From an uncultured Cellvibrio sp. (GTDB taxonomy: Bacteria > Pseudomonadota > Gammaproteobacteria > Pseudomonadales > Cellvibrionaceae): a DNA stretch of 10,417 bases. The stretch is from the NCBI GenBank assembly GCA_946481735.1, contig CAMLOU010000145.1, positions 1 to 10,417 on the forward strand. The letters run 5' to 3'. This document shows, piece after piece, positions 1 through 7,688 of the stretch (the first letter of the stretch is position 1; every line of letters starts with the position of its first letter). A model generated the notes under the pieces. That model saw only the letters and a list, made by a program, of their open reading frames with translations. It was not told the origin of the DNA and did not search any database. The translations under genes and the position numbers were made by a program.

Positions 1-2
1 AG

Positions 3-71
3 AAGCGCCCTGATAAGTATCAGGGCGAACCCAGCGACTGTCGTTTGACCGCACGCCGTATTTGCCGCTAA
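3..71 (+). CDS. Possible C-terminal end of an upstream gene (partial)
   Basis: Reading from base 3, the frame is open from the window edge to a TAA at 69-71. It gives a 22-residue tail ending in TARRICR with ordinary codon use for this window. The next gene starts 95 nt later and a hairpin follows the stop by 16 nt, which would suit the end of a transcription unit. The stretch is too short to recognise a family. A second frame (from base 1, stop at 46-48) is also open to the edge, so this call is only a possibility. Sequence upstream of the window would settle it. Confidence 0.25.
   Translation, partial: KRPDKYQGEPSDCRLTARRICR
6..27. repeat. Perfect 10-bp inverted repeat
   Basis: The arms CGCCCTGATA (6-15) and TATCAGGGCG (18-27) are perfect reverse complements separated by two bases. 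As RNA this would give a 9-bp stem with a 4-nt loop. No T-run follows on the + strand (AACCCAGC), and only CTTCT follows on the - strand, so it is not a canonical intrinsic terminator. It may lie inside the possible coding tail that ends at 71, or it may be a regulatory palindrome. Confidence 0.45.
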
Positions 72-87
72 CCTTCTCCGCGATTAT

Positions 88-120
88 CAGCCGCCACCCG
101 AGGAACCCGAGTGGCGGCTG
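88..120 (+). terminator. GC-rich hairpin in the leader of the M16 gene; terminator-like but without T-tract
   Basis: The arms CAGCCGCCAC (88-97) and GTGGCGGCTG (111-120) pair perfectly over 10 bp around a 13-nt loop. The bases after it (GCATGTCTGT) are T-containing but not a T-run. It sits 16 nt after the possible upstream stop and 46 nt before the M16 start. It could therefore be a weak or factor-dependent terminator of the upstream gene, an mRNA-stabilising 5' structure, or an attenuator. The structure is seen in the sequence; the role is not established. Confidence 0.4.
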
Positions 121-153
121 GCATGTCTGTAAAACCTCCCGCCGTTATCTGAT

Positions 154-159
154 AAAGGA
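154..159 (+). promoter_or_regulatory. Ribosome binding site that fixes the M16 start at 167
   Basis: AAAGGA lies 7 nt before the ATG at 167, ideal Shine-Dalgarno spacing. It supports that ATG over the upstream in-frame TTG at 62, which would put 35 charged, non-signal residues in front of the lipoprotein signal. A short palindrome, TTATC-T-GATAA (145-155), runs into the start of this site. Confidence 0.75.
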
Positions 160-166
160 CCTCCGC

Positions 167-3013
167 ATGCGTCACATCTCGCTCACGTTGTTGTTGACCT
201 TATTGCTCACCGGGTTTGGGCTCACCGCCTGTGAAAACCTCGGCACAACGCCGCCGGCCGAGGTGCAACACGCGGTTACCGAAACCGTCATCCGCAAAAG
301 CCCCAACGATGATCGCCGCTATGCGGTGGTGACCTTGCCCAATCAATTACAGGCGGTACTGGTGTCTGACCCGAGCGTGGAAGTGACGGCCGTGTCCATG
401 GGCGTGGGGGTCGGCAGTTATCAGGACCCGGCGGCGCACCCCGGCCTCGCGCATTACCTGGAGCACATGTTATTTCTGGGCACGGAAAAATATCCGGAAC
501 CCAACAGTTTTCAAAAATTTGTCGACCAGAATGCGGGCATCTGGAATGCCTTTACCGCCGCCGACCACACTAATTATTTTTTCCAGCTAAATGCAGACAA
601 GATTGATCAGGCGCTGGATTACTTCAGCGATTACTTCAAGAAGCCCACCTTTGATCCGCAATACAGCGATAAGGAACGCAACGCGGTGCACAGCGAATGG
701 TCATCGGGCCGCTCGCAGGATAACTGGATCATGTACCGCCTTAACGGCATCACCGCTAACCCGGAACACCCGGCGGCGCAATTTAATGTGGGCAACCTGG
801 AAACCCTGACCGACAAACCGGGCTCGCGCCTCCAGGATGCCTTGCTGGCATTTTATGATCGCTATTATTCCGCGAACAACATGAAGCTCACCATTGTGGG
901 CCGCCAGTCACTGGATGAATTAAAAGCGCTGACGGAAAAACATTTCGCGAGCATTCCCAATAAAAATATCCAGCCACCGGTGGTGACCACACCGGGCATT
1001 ACGCCCGCACAAATGGGCAAGACCATTCATTACCAATCGATCAAGGACACCAAGCAATTACTGGTGGAATTTCCGATTACCGACAACTCCGACCAATGGC
1101 GGCTCAAGCCCAACGAGTTCATCAACAATCTTATTACCTCCGAAGAAGCAGGCACACTCGGTGAAGTGTTGCGCCGCGAGGGCTTGGCCAACGCGGTTTA
1201 TGGTTATGTGGTGCCGGATAACTACGGCCCGGATGGTTTCCTGCGCGTGATCGTCGAGATGACCGATAAAGGCATGAAGCAACGGGACAAGATCGTGGCC
1301 TCGGTATTTGCTTACATCGACCTGATTAAACAACAAGGGGTTGAGGAGCGCTATTTCAAGGAACTGAAAGCCATGCGCGAAAAAGATTTCGCCAGCCAGG
1401 CCAAGGCGCAGCCGGTCCAGCAAGCCATTGAGTTGTCGCGCCAGCAATTTGATTACCCGGTTGAACATTTGCTGGACGCCAATTACGTGTTCGAGCGGTT
1501 TGATGAAACCGCCATCCGCCAGGTACTGGAGCAGTTGCAGCCGCAACGGTCGCGCATCTGGTACGTGAGCAAAACCGAAAAAGCGGACCAGACCATTCCT
1601 TTCTATGAAGGCCGTTATGCCATCCGCGATACCACCGCCGCCGAATTTGCACGCTGGGAAAAACTGGGCGAGACGATGCAGTTCAAACTGCCACCGGAGA
1701 ACCAATTATTTTCTGACGAAACAGCGGAGATCGTGGCCGCCGTTTATGACCACCCGACGTTGATCATGGAGCAACCCGGCGCCGAAGTCTGGCTGATGCA
1801 CGCACAACATTATCGTGAAGATAAAGCCATGCTGGACCTCAACCTGAACGTGAATTTTGCACTGGACAGTGCGCGCAACATCGTGCTTGCCTCGCTGCTG
1901 AATGATGTGTTTGCTTTGCAAACCACGACCCTGCGCGATCGCGCTGGCCGCGCCGGTCTGGATATCACCATTGACCTCACGCCGGAAAAAAGCCAGATGA
2001 TTCGTATCACTGGCTACAGCAGCCAGCAACCCACGTTGTTTACCGACCTCATTGATCACTTTGCGCAATTGAAGATTAATGAACAGGATTTTGCCCAGGT
2101 ATTGGATCGCTATCGGCTGGAACGCATCAATGCGCGCAAGGCGGCACCAACGCAACAGTTGTTCAACCATATGTGGCGTTTGTTGTATGTTGCCAACTGG
2201 ACTGACGAAGAATTATTGACAGCGGCCAACCAGCTGACCCGTGCGGATCTGGTGGCATACCACCAGCGGGTACTGCAGGAAAATTTATTGCGCGGTTATG
2301 CCTTTGGTAACCTCACCGAGGAAACAGTAAAAGCGATCGCCGGTTATGCCGTTGAGCAATTTAATAGCCAACGCGTGCCGCAAGAGCGCTTTATGTTACC
2401 GATGATTACGCCCAACCCACAGGTGGCCATCAATTTCCGCGAAGCCATCGACCAGACCGATAACGCGCTCTTATCCGGCGTTATCGGCACCGAAAAATCC
2501 GTTGAACAACACGCGCAACTGATGTTGCTCAACGGCGTTTTTTCCAATGAGTTCTTTACGCAACTGCGCACCAATGAACAAATGGGTTACACCGTCGGCA
2601 GCGCGCCGATCAATGTGGACGATTACCCGATGTTCGTGCTGTATGTGCAAAGCACCAACACGGAACTGCCCGCTATCAAAGACCGTATGGATCGCTTCCG
2701 CCAGGAATTCTTAACCCAACTACAGGCGTTGGATGAAGCCACGCTGGAGCAAATGAAGCAGGCCGAGATTGCGCAGCTCACGCAAAAACCGACGGACTTC
2801 ACCAGCGAGGCCCGCGAACATTTGTATGACTTCAAGTTCGGCCACCTGGATTTTGCGCGCAAGGAAAAACTGGTCGCCGCGCTCAGCGCCACAACCAAGG
2901 CCGATATCGTGCAAACCTACGAAACCTTGTTGTTGCAACAGCAGGGCATGCCGGTGTTGATCCAGTTAAAAGGCACGCACTTTATTAACAGCGCCTTTGT
3001 AAAAAAACCTTAG
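167..3013 (+). CDS. Pitrilysin/insulysin-type M16 zinc metallopeptidase, predicted lipoprotein
   Basis: This 948-residue protein has the length and four-repeat layout of full-size pitrilysin/insulin-degrading-enzyme proteins, which enclose and cut peptides in a chamber. The N-terminus is a lipoprotein signal: a hydrophobic leader, then lipobox LTAC with Cys22. The residue after Cys is Glu, not Asp, so sorting to the outer membrane is expected. The inverted zinc motif HYLEH gives H96, E99 (catalytic) and H100. The third ligand is probably E177 in VHSEW, 77 residues after H100 as in pitrilysin, and the conserved E170 lies upstream. In the C-terminal half, QLRTNEQMGY supplies R801 and Y808, matching the substrate-binding Arg/Tyr pair of insulysin. 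All key residues are present, so the enzyme is probably active. It is the first gene of a tight cluster with RND efflux genes (10-nt gap to the adaptor). The substrate is unknown; peptides in the periplasm are the family-based guess. Resembles ptrA (pitrilysin), but the lipoprotein form and context argue against using that symbol. Confidence 0.93.
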   Translation: MRHISLTLLLTLLLTGFGLTACENLGTTPPAEVQHAVTETVIRKSPNDDRRYAVVTLPNQLQAVLVSDPSVEVTAVSMGVGVGSYQDPAAHPGLAHYLEHMLFLGTEKYPEPNSFQKFVDQNAGIWNAFTAADHTNYFFQLNADKIDQALDYFSDYFKKPTFDPQYSDKERNAVHSEWSSGRSQDNWIMYRLNGITANPEHPAAQFNVGNLETLTDKPGSRLQDALLAFYDRYYSANNMKLTIVGRQSLDELKALTEKHFASIPNKNIQPPVVTTPGITPAQMGKTIHYQSIKDTKQLLVEFPITDNSDQWRLKPNEFINNLITSEEAGTLGEVLRREGLANAVYGYVVPDNYGPDGFLRVIVEMTDKGMKQRDKIVASVFAYIDLIKQQGVEERYFKELKAMREKDFASQAKAQPVQQAIELSRQQFDYPVEHLLDANYVFERFDETAIRQVLEQLQPQRSRIWYVSKTEKADQTIPFYEGRYAIRDTTAAEFARWEKLGETMQFKLPPENQLFSDETAEIVAAVYDHPTLIMEQPGAEVWLMHAQHYREDKAMLDLNLNVNFALDSARNIVLASLLNDVFALQTTTLRDRAGRAGLDITIDLTPEKSQMIRITGYSSQQPTLFTDLIDHFAQLKINEQDFAQVLDRYRLERINARKAAPTQQLFNHMWRLLYVANWTDEELLTAANQLTRADLVAYHQRVLQENLLRGYAFGNLTEETVKAIAGYAVEQFNSQRVPQERFMLPMITPNPQVAINFREAIDQTDNALLSGVIGTEKSVEQHAQLMLLNGVFSNEFFTQLRTNEQMGYTVGSAPINVDDYPMFVLYVQSTNTELPAIKDRMDRFRQEFLTQLQALDEATLEQMKQAEIAQLTQKPTDFTSEAREHLYDFKFGHLDFARKEKLVAALSATTKADIVQTYETLLLQQQGMPVLIQLKGTHFINSAFVKKP

Positions 3014-3015
3014 GA
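3012..3015 (+). promoter_or_regulatory. Ribosome binding site favouring the adaptor start at 3024
   Basis: AGGA overlaps the TAG stop of the peptidase gene. Two in-frame ATGs follow, at 3018 and 3024. The gap is only 2 nt to the first but 8 nt to the second, so 3024 is preferred. The position over the upstream stop suggests translational coupling. Confidence 0.55.
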
Positions 3016-3023
3016 TCATGTTT

Positions 3024-4205
3024 ATGGGCGCCAGACACCGATGGCAAGCGATTCCATTAGCCGTCAAATTATTGGTCGTGGGCGCGGTAATGATTGCCGC
3101 ATTGATCCTCCTCAAACCACGCCCCGAACCGCGCCCTGCCGTAGAGCGACCACTGCCGGAAGTCAAGGTGGTGTTTGCCCAACCACAGACGCTTGCGTTG
3201 AACGTGACCGCGCAAGGAACCGTGCTACCGCGCCGCCAGATTGACCTTGTCAGTCAGGTCAGCGGACGCATCACGGCAGTGGCGTCCGCGTTTGTCGACG
3301 GCGGTTTTTTTGCGGCGAATGACTGGCTGGTGCAAATTGATGAGCGCGATTATCGCTACGCCTTGATCCAGGCCGAAGCCAATGTCGCCGACGCCCAGCG
3401 CGTGCTTACCAGTGAGCGCGGCCTGGCCCGACAAGCACAGCGGGAATGGCGCGATCTCGGCAACGCCGATGCCAATGATTTATTCCTGCGCAAGCCCCAG
3501 ATTGCGGCCGCCGAAGCCTTGCTTGCCGCCGCGCGCGCGCAACGGGATCAGGCACAACTCAACCTCGAACGCACGCGCATCACCGCGCCGTTTAACGGGC
3601 GCATCAATGAAACCTTTGTCGACCTCGGGCAATTTGTGACGGCAGGCACGCGCGTTGCGTCCATCTACGATGCGGCGATAGCCGAAGTGCGCATTGCACT
3701 CACTGATTTGCAGGCACTGTTAATTGATCTGCCGATCAATAACCATCCCTCTACCACCCCGGTCACACTGACTGGCATCATCGCCGGCGAAACCCATCAG
3801 TGGCAGGGGCTGATGACGCGCACCGAAGCGAGCCTTGATCCGCAGTCGCGGATGTATCAGGTAATTGTGGAAATTGCTGAGCCCTTTAATCGCGAGCGCC
3901 ATCCTGCGCCGCTGTTGATGGGCATGTACGTGACAGCAGAGATTAGCGGCAGAGCACTCGACAATATTATTCGTTTACCCAAAACCGCTGTGTTTCGGCG
4001 CGATCAGGTTTATACCCTCAACGCTGATCAACAGGTGCAGGCAAAGACGGTGCAGGTACTACGCAGCGATGACCAGTTTGTGTGGATACGCGGCACGATT
4101 GCCGACGGCGAAGCCGTGGTGTTGGAACGGCAGGGCTACCTGAATCCGGGTATCACCGTCGCTATCACCAAGCCCACAACGGCAGCGCCTGAGGTTGCGC
4201 CGTGA
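3024..4205 (+). CDS. RND efflux periplasmic adaptor (membrane fusion protein)
   Basis: The product is 393 residues, or 395 if the ATG at 3018 is used. It joins an inner-membrane RND pump to an outer-membrane channel. A basic start is followed by one hydrophobic segment at about residues 12-30, with no lipobox, so it is anchored by a transmembrane helix with the rest in the periplasm. The family order is visible: first half of the lipoyl domain (about 60-105, with QVSGRI), an Ala/Arg/Gln-rich helical hairpin (about 111-183), second lipoyl half (RITAPFNGRI, about 185-210), a beta-barrel (about 220-310) and a membrane-proximal part ending in a Pro/Ala tail. The stop overlaps the permease GTG by 4 nt, the usual arrangement for an adaptor-pump pair. 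No outer-membrane factor gene is nearby. The substrate cannot be read from the sequence. Confidence 0.93.
   Translation: MGARHRWQAIPLAVKLLVVGAVMIAALILLKPRPEPRPAVERPLPEVKVVFAQPQTLALNVTAQGTVLPRRQIDLVSQVSGRITAVASAFVDGGFFAANDWLVQIDERDYRYALIQAEANVADAQRVLTSERGLARQAQREWRDLGNADANDLFLRKPQIAAAEALLAAARAQRDQAQLNLERTRITAPFNGRINETFVDLGQFVTAGTRVASIYDAAIAEVRIALTDLQALLIDLPINNHPSTTPVTLTGIIAGETHQWQGLMTRTEASLDPQSRMYQVIVEIAEPFNRERHPAPLLMGMYVTAEISGRALDNIIRLPKTAVFRRDQVYTLNADQQVQAKTVQVLRSDDQFVWIRGTIADGEAVVLERQGYLNPGITVAITKPTTAAPEVAP
4191..4194 (+). promoter_or_regulatory. Ribosome binding site for the GTG-started RND permease
   Basis: GAGG inside the last codons of the adaptor gene lies 7 nt before GTG 4202. It supports the GTG start, which overlaps the adaptor stop as GTGA (4202-4205). 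The N-terminus MNRLIQWFVENRVAANLL is typical of RND permeases. Confidence 0.65.
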
Positions 4206-7200
4206 ATCGGTTGATTCAATGGTTTGTAGAAAACCGGGTTGCCGCCAACCTGTTGATGGTGTTTATCTTTATCGGCGGTTTTGCCAGCCTCGGACAATTG
4301 GATAAAGAAGTTTTTCCGATGGTTGCGCGCAATATCATCGAGATCGAGATGCACTATCCCGGCGCGGGCCCTACGGAAGTCGAAGAGCAAATTGCTATCC
4401 GCATCGAAGAAGCCATCGCCGATATTGACGGCATCTATGAAATAACCTCGCGCTCGCGCCAGGGCCAGGCACTGGTCACGGTGGAAGTCACTGAAGGTTA
4501 TGACGCGCAACAAATCCTGAATGATATTAAAACCCGCGTGGATGCCATCAATACTTTTCCGCCGGATGTTGAGCGGCCGGTCACGCGCCGGCAATTGCGC
4601 CGCAGCCCCCTGATGAGCCTCGCCTTGTATGGCGACGTCGACGAAGCCGCCTTAAAGGAAACCGGTTGGCGGGTGCGCAATGAATTAGCGTTATTGCCCG
4701 GCATTTCGCTGGTGCAACTTAACGGTACCCGCCCTTACGAAATGAGTATTGAAATCAGCGAAGCAAACCTGCGGCGCTATCAACTCACCTTTGATGCGGT
4801 GGCCCACGCTATTCGCGGCGCGTCATTAAATTTGCCGGCCGGTGTCATCAAAACGCCGGATGGCGATATTCAAATCCAGACACGCGCCCAGGCCGACACG
4901 GCGGAAGAGTTTGGCCGTATTCCGGTGTTGACCCGCGCTGACGGCAGCAAATTATTGTTGCGCGATATCGCCGCGATTCGCGACGGTTTTTCCGACCAGG
5001 ATATCGTGGCGCAATTCAACGGCAAGCGCGCGGTGTTCCTGGAATTATCCATTACCGAAAATCCCGACATCATCGCCGCCACGGCCGAAGTTGAACGCTA
5101 CCTTGCCCAAGCCAAACACACCTTGCCTGCCGGCATTCAGTTAGAAGTCTGGCGCGATATGTCAAAGCTGTTTGAAGGGCGTTTGAATTTATTGCTCAGC
5201 AATGCCTTCAGCGGTTTGATCCTGGTGTTTATTGTGCTGATGCTATTCCTGCGCCCCTTGCTCGCCATCTGGGTGTGCGTCGGCATTGCCACTGCCTTCG
5301 CGGGCGCCATCTGGTTATTACCGCACCTGGGTGTCAGCATCAATATGATTTCGCTGTTCGCGTTTTTGTTGGTGCTCGGCATTGTGGTGGATGACGCGAT
5401 CATCGTCGGCGAAAGTATCTACACCCGTCAGCAACACGGTATTCGCGGTAATGCCAGCGCAGCCAGCGGCGCCAAGATGGTGAGTGTGCCGGTTTTTTTT
5501 GCGGTGATCAGCACCATGATTTTCTTTGTGCCCATGCTCTCTATTCCCGGCACCATGGGTTCAATTTCTTATCCCATTCCGGTGGTGGTCATCCTGTGTT
5601 TGTTTTTCTCGCTGGTGGAATCCTTGTTGATCTTACCTGCGCATCTTGCGCACATGAAACCGGAAGGTCCCAGCCGCTTTGCGAGCCTGCGTTGGTTAGC
5701 AACACAGCGCCACAGGCTGGCTGATAAACTGGATTATCTGGCCGGCTCACTGTATCAACCGGCACTGCGCCGGATGCTCGCGTACAAAGGCGCGGTGCTG
5801 GTCGCATTTACTCTGGCGTTTGCCATTACGCTCACACTGTTTGCGGCCGGCTGGTTGCGCAGCAGTTTTATGCCGGAGGTGCCGGGCGATTCCGTGGAGG
5901 CGCGCGTGGTGTTGCCGGAAGGTACATCCTTTTATGAGACGCGCCGCATCATGCAGCAAGTGCAGGACGCTGCGTTAGCCGTACGCGACGATGAACAATT
6001 ACTCGCCGACAATGAAGGCGAACCCTTTATCCAGGGAATTCAGACCTGGGCTTACGGCGTGAATATTTATGTCGCTATCGCTTTACAGGATGCCGAACAG
6101 CGGCAGGTATCGATCATCGATATCAATCGACGCTGGCGCGAGCTCATCGGCGCGATTCCAGAAGCCAAGGAATTTCGCCTCGACTTCACCGTGAATGCTG
6201 TGGACGATGATATTCGTTTGAACATGAGTATCAGCAGCAATGATCTCGACGAGCAACGTCGCGCGACGGAAGCGGTGCGTACCGCATTGGAACATTATGC
6301 GGAAGTATTCGACCTGCGCACCAGCCTCGAAGCCTCGCGCCCCGAAATTGATTTGCGCTTAAAACCCAACGCCGAGATGCTCGGCGTCGATCTGCAATTA
6401 ATCGCACGGCAAGTGCGTCAGGCATTCTACGGTGAAGAGGCACAACGCATTCCGCGCGGCATTGAAGATGTGCGCGTACTGGTGCGCTATCCAGAAGCGG
6501 ATCGTCAAACCTTGGAGCAACTCAATCACATGCGCGTTCGCACGGCAACCGGTGCCGAGATTCCGTTAACCGACGTCGCCGAGATCGCGTTTGTGCCGGG
6601 TTACACCGTCATCGACCGGCGCGATCGCAAACGCAGTATCGCCATCACCGCCAATGTCCAGGATGTGGGCGACCCGAATGCCATCGTTGCTGATGTGCTT
6701 GCACGGCATTTGCCGGCATGGCAGCGGGAGTTTCCCGGCTTTACCTTGCGCCCTGACGGCACCATGCGTGACCAGGCCGATTTTATGGCCTCGGTTAAAA
6801 AGAATTTTATGCTGGCGGTGGTGTTGATCTACGGTTTGATGGCGATCAGTTTCCGTTCCTATTGGCAGCCTTTGTTGATCCTCACCGCCATCCCGTTTGG
6901 TTTTATGGGCGCGGTGTTCGGGCATATGATCATGGGGCGCGAAGTGAGCATGTTGTCCATGCTGGGATTTATCGCCTGTGCCGGCGTGGTGGTGAATGAC
7001 AACCTGGTTTTGCTGGATCGCATCAATCAATTACGTCAGCAGGGGCTTGATGTCGTGGAATCGGTGGTGCAGGGCGGGCGCGATCGCTTTCGCGCAATCT
7101 TACTGACATCCATCACCACATTTATCGGACTGGTACCGATTATGGCGGAGCAGAGCGTGCAGGCGCGCTTCCTGATTCCCATGGTGATTTCCCTCGCCTT

Positions 7201-7351
7201 TGGTGTACTCTTCGCCACCCTGGTGACCCTGGTGCTGGTACCCAGTTTATATGTCACCGCCGAGTCCGTAGGTTACCGCTGGCTGGCCTGGCGCAACACT
7301 ATGTTTCCCAACGCTACAGACGAGCAAGAGAATCACAATGAGCCACGATGA
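4202..7351 (+). CDS. RND-family efflux permease (AcrB/HAE-1-like, VVND subgroup)
   Basis: This 1049-residue inner-membrane pump uses the proton gradient to export substrate with the adaptor encoded just upstream. Length and topology fit the RND family: TM1 at about 13-32, a large periplasmic loop (33-335), TM2-TM6 (336-478), a linker, TM7 (about 529-550), a second large loop (551-867), TM8-TM12 (868-1018) and a short polar tail. TM4 has the proton-relay Asp pair D397-D398 in GIVVDDAIIV. In TM10 the matching stretch is GVVVNDNLVL, so the position of AcrB Lys940 is Asn932, followed by Asp933. This is unlike classical AcrB but, from memory, resembles a broad set of environmental proteobacterial RND pumps. 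The CzcA metal-pump TM4 signature is absent, so drug, lipid-like or toxic organic substrates are likelier than metal ions. The gene starts with GTG and overlaps both neighbours, by 4 nt and 14 nt. No frameshift or truncation is seen. Confidence 0.93.
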   Translation: MNRLIQWFVENRVAANLLMVFIFIGGFASLGQLDKEVFPMVARNIIEIEMHYPGAGPTEVEEQIAIRIEEAIADIDGIYEITSRSRQGQALVTVEVTEGYDAQQILNDIKTRVDAINTFPPDVERPVTRRQLRRSPLMSLALYGDVDEAALKETGWRVRNELALLPGISLVQLNGTRPYEMSIEISEANLRRYQLTFDAVAHAIRGASLNLPAGVIKTPDGDIQIQTRAQADTAEEFGRIPVLTRADGSKLLLRDIAAIRDGFSDQDIVAQFNGKRAVFLELSITENPDIIAATAEVERYLAQAKHTLPAGIQLEVWRDMSKLFEGRLNLLLSNAFSGLILVFIVLMLFLRPLLAIWVCVGIATAFAGAIWLLPHLGVSINMISLFAFLLVLGIVVDDAIIVGESIYTRQQHGIRGNASAASGAKMVSVPVFFAVISTMIFFVPMLSIPGTMGSISYPIPVVVILCLFFSLVESLLILPAHLAHMKPEGPSRFASLRWLATQRHRLADKLDYLAGSLYQPALRRMLAYKGAVLVAFTLAFAITLTLFAAGWLRSSFMPEVPGDSVEARVVLPEGTSFYETRRIMQQVQDAALAVRDDEQLLADNEGEPFIQGIQTWAYGVNIYVAIALQDAEQRQVSIIDINRRWRELIGAIPEAKEFRLDFTVNAVDDDIRLNMSISSNDLDEQRRATEAVRTALEHYAEVFDLRTSLEASRPEIDLRLKPNAEMLGVDLQLIARQVRQAFYGEEAQRIPRGIEDVRVLVRYPEADRQTLEQLNHMRVRTATGAEIPLTDVAEIAFVPGYTVIDRRDRKRSIAITANVQDVGDPNAIVADVLARHLPAWQREFPGFTLRPDGTMRDQADFMASVKKNFMLAVVLIYGLMAISFRSYWQPLLILTAIPFGFMGAVFGHMIMGREVSMLSMLGFIACAGVVVNDNLVLLDRINQLRQQGLDVVESVVQGGRDRFRAILLTSITTFIGLVPIMAEQSVQARFLIPMVISLAFGVLFATLVTLVLVPSLYVTAESVGYRWLAWRNTMFPNATDEQENHNEPR

Positions 7352-7655
7352 AGACGTATTCTGGAATCTGGTAGATCAATTTATCCAGAGAGCGAACGAT
7401 GCCTGCGATGACGCCGATCCGGGTGTAGTGAGCGCCGCACTGTTAAATGCCGCCGCGCGCTTCAATGCGTTTGTGGTTGCCACAGCCTCGCTGGATCGCA
7501 AGGAATATATTGAAGAGATGGACAGCTCGCTCAATTATCTTACCGGCCGCTACCGCGAAATTCTGCGCGATAACCTGGAAGATTATCGCGAGCATTACAA
7601 AGAATATATTCGCGCTGACGACAATACTGACGAGAGCCCGCACAAAAAAGAATAA
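7338..7655 (+). CDS. Small acidic DUF3144-family protein
   Basis: The product is 105 residues, with no signal peptide or membrane segment, so it is predicted to be cytoplasmic. It is mostly helical and rich in Asp/Glu, with a polar tail ending in HKKE. The segment from FWNLVDQFIQRAN through LLNAAARFNAFV to the YREILRDNLEDY region is the pattern I associate with DUF3144 (PF11342), whose function is unknown. The ATG lies inside the permease gene, 11 nt before its TGA, giving a 14-nt overlap. A purine-rich GAGCAAGAG (7322-7330) lies 7 nt upstream of the ATG. The overlap implies coupling to translation of the pump. A role in regulating or assembling the pump is only a guess from position. Confidence 0.85.
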   Translation: MSHDEDVFWNLVDQFIQRANDACDDADPGVVSAALLNAAARFNAFVVATASLDRKEYIEEMDSSLNYLTGRYREILRDNLEDYREHYKEYIRADDNTDESPHKKE

Positions 7656-7674
7656 CGATTCGCACCACCCGCCA

Positions 7675-7688
7675 ACTGGTATACAAGT
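7675..7688. promoter_or_regulatory. Candidate operator: 14-bp near-palindrome around GTATAC
   Basis: ACTGGTATACAAGT is symmetric about the central GTATAC; only one symmetric pair is mismatched (12 of 14 bases agree with the reverse complement). The core TGGTATACAA is close to the TTGGTATACCAA type of site bound by GntR/FadR-subfamily repressors such as ExuR/UxuR. It covers the proposed -35 box of the esterase promoter, the expected place for a repressor. The family assignment is inference from motif shape, and no regulator gene is in the window. Confidence 0.45.

Noticed and set aside
45..74. Possible promoter before the M16 gene with TTGACC at 45-50.
   Set aside because: The -35 match is good, but the best -10 at 18-nt spacing (TAACCT, 69-74) matches only 3 of 6 positions, so I do not call it.
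62..166. N-terminal extension of the M16 protein from the TTG at 62.
   Set aside because: The extra 35 residues would bury the lipoprotein signal, and the strong ribosome binding site at 154-159 serves the ATG at 167.
1058..1705. Minus-strand open frame of 215 codons.
   Set aside because: It lies wholly inside the M16 gene, shows no recognisable family motif, and the sense frame carries clear catalytic motifs.
1935..7087. Four copies of GCGATCGC (1935-1942, 2333-2340, 6621-6628, 7080-7087), resembling the HIP1 repeat of cyanobacteria.
   Set aside because: Three copies encode Arg-Asp-Arg with the preferred CGC GAT CGC codons, so codon bias is the simpler explanation; the gene content is not cyanobacterial.
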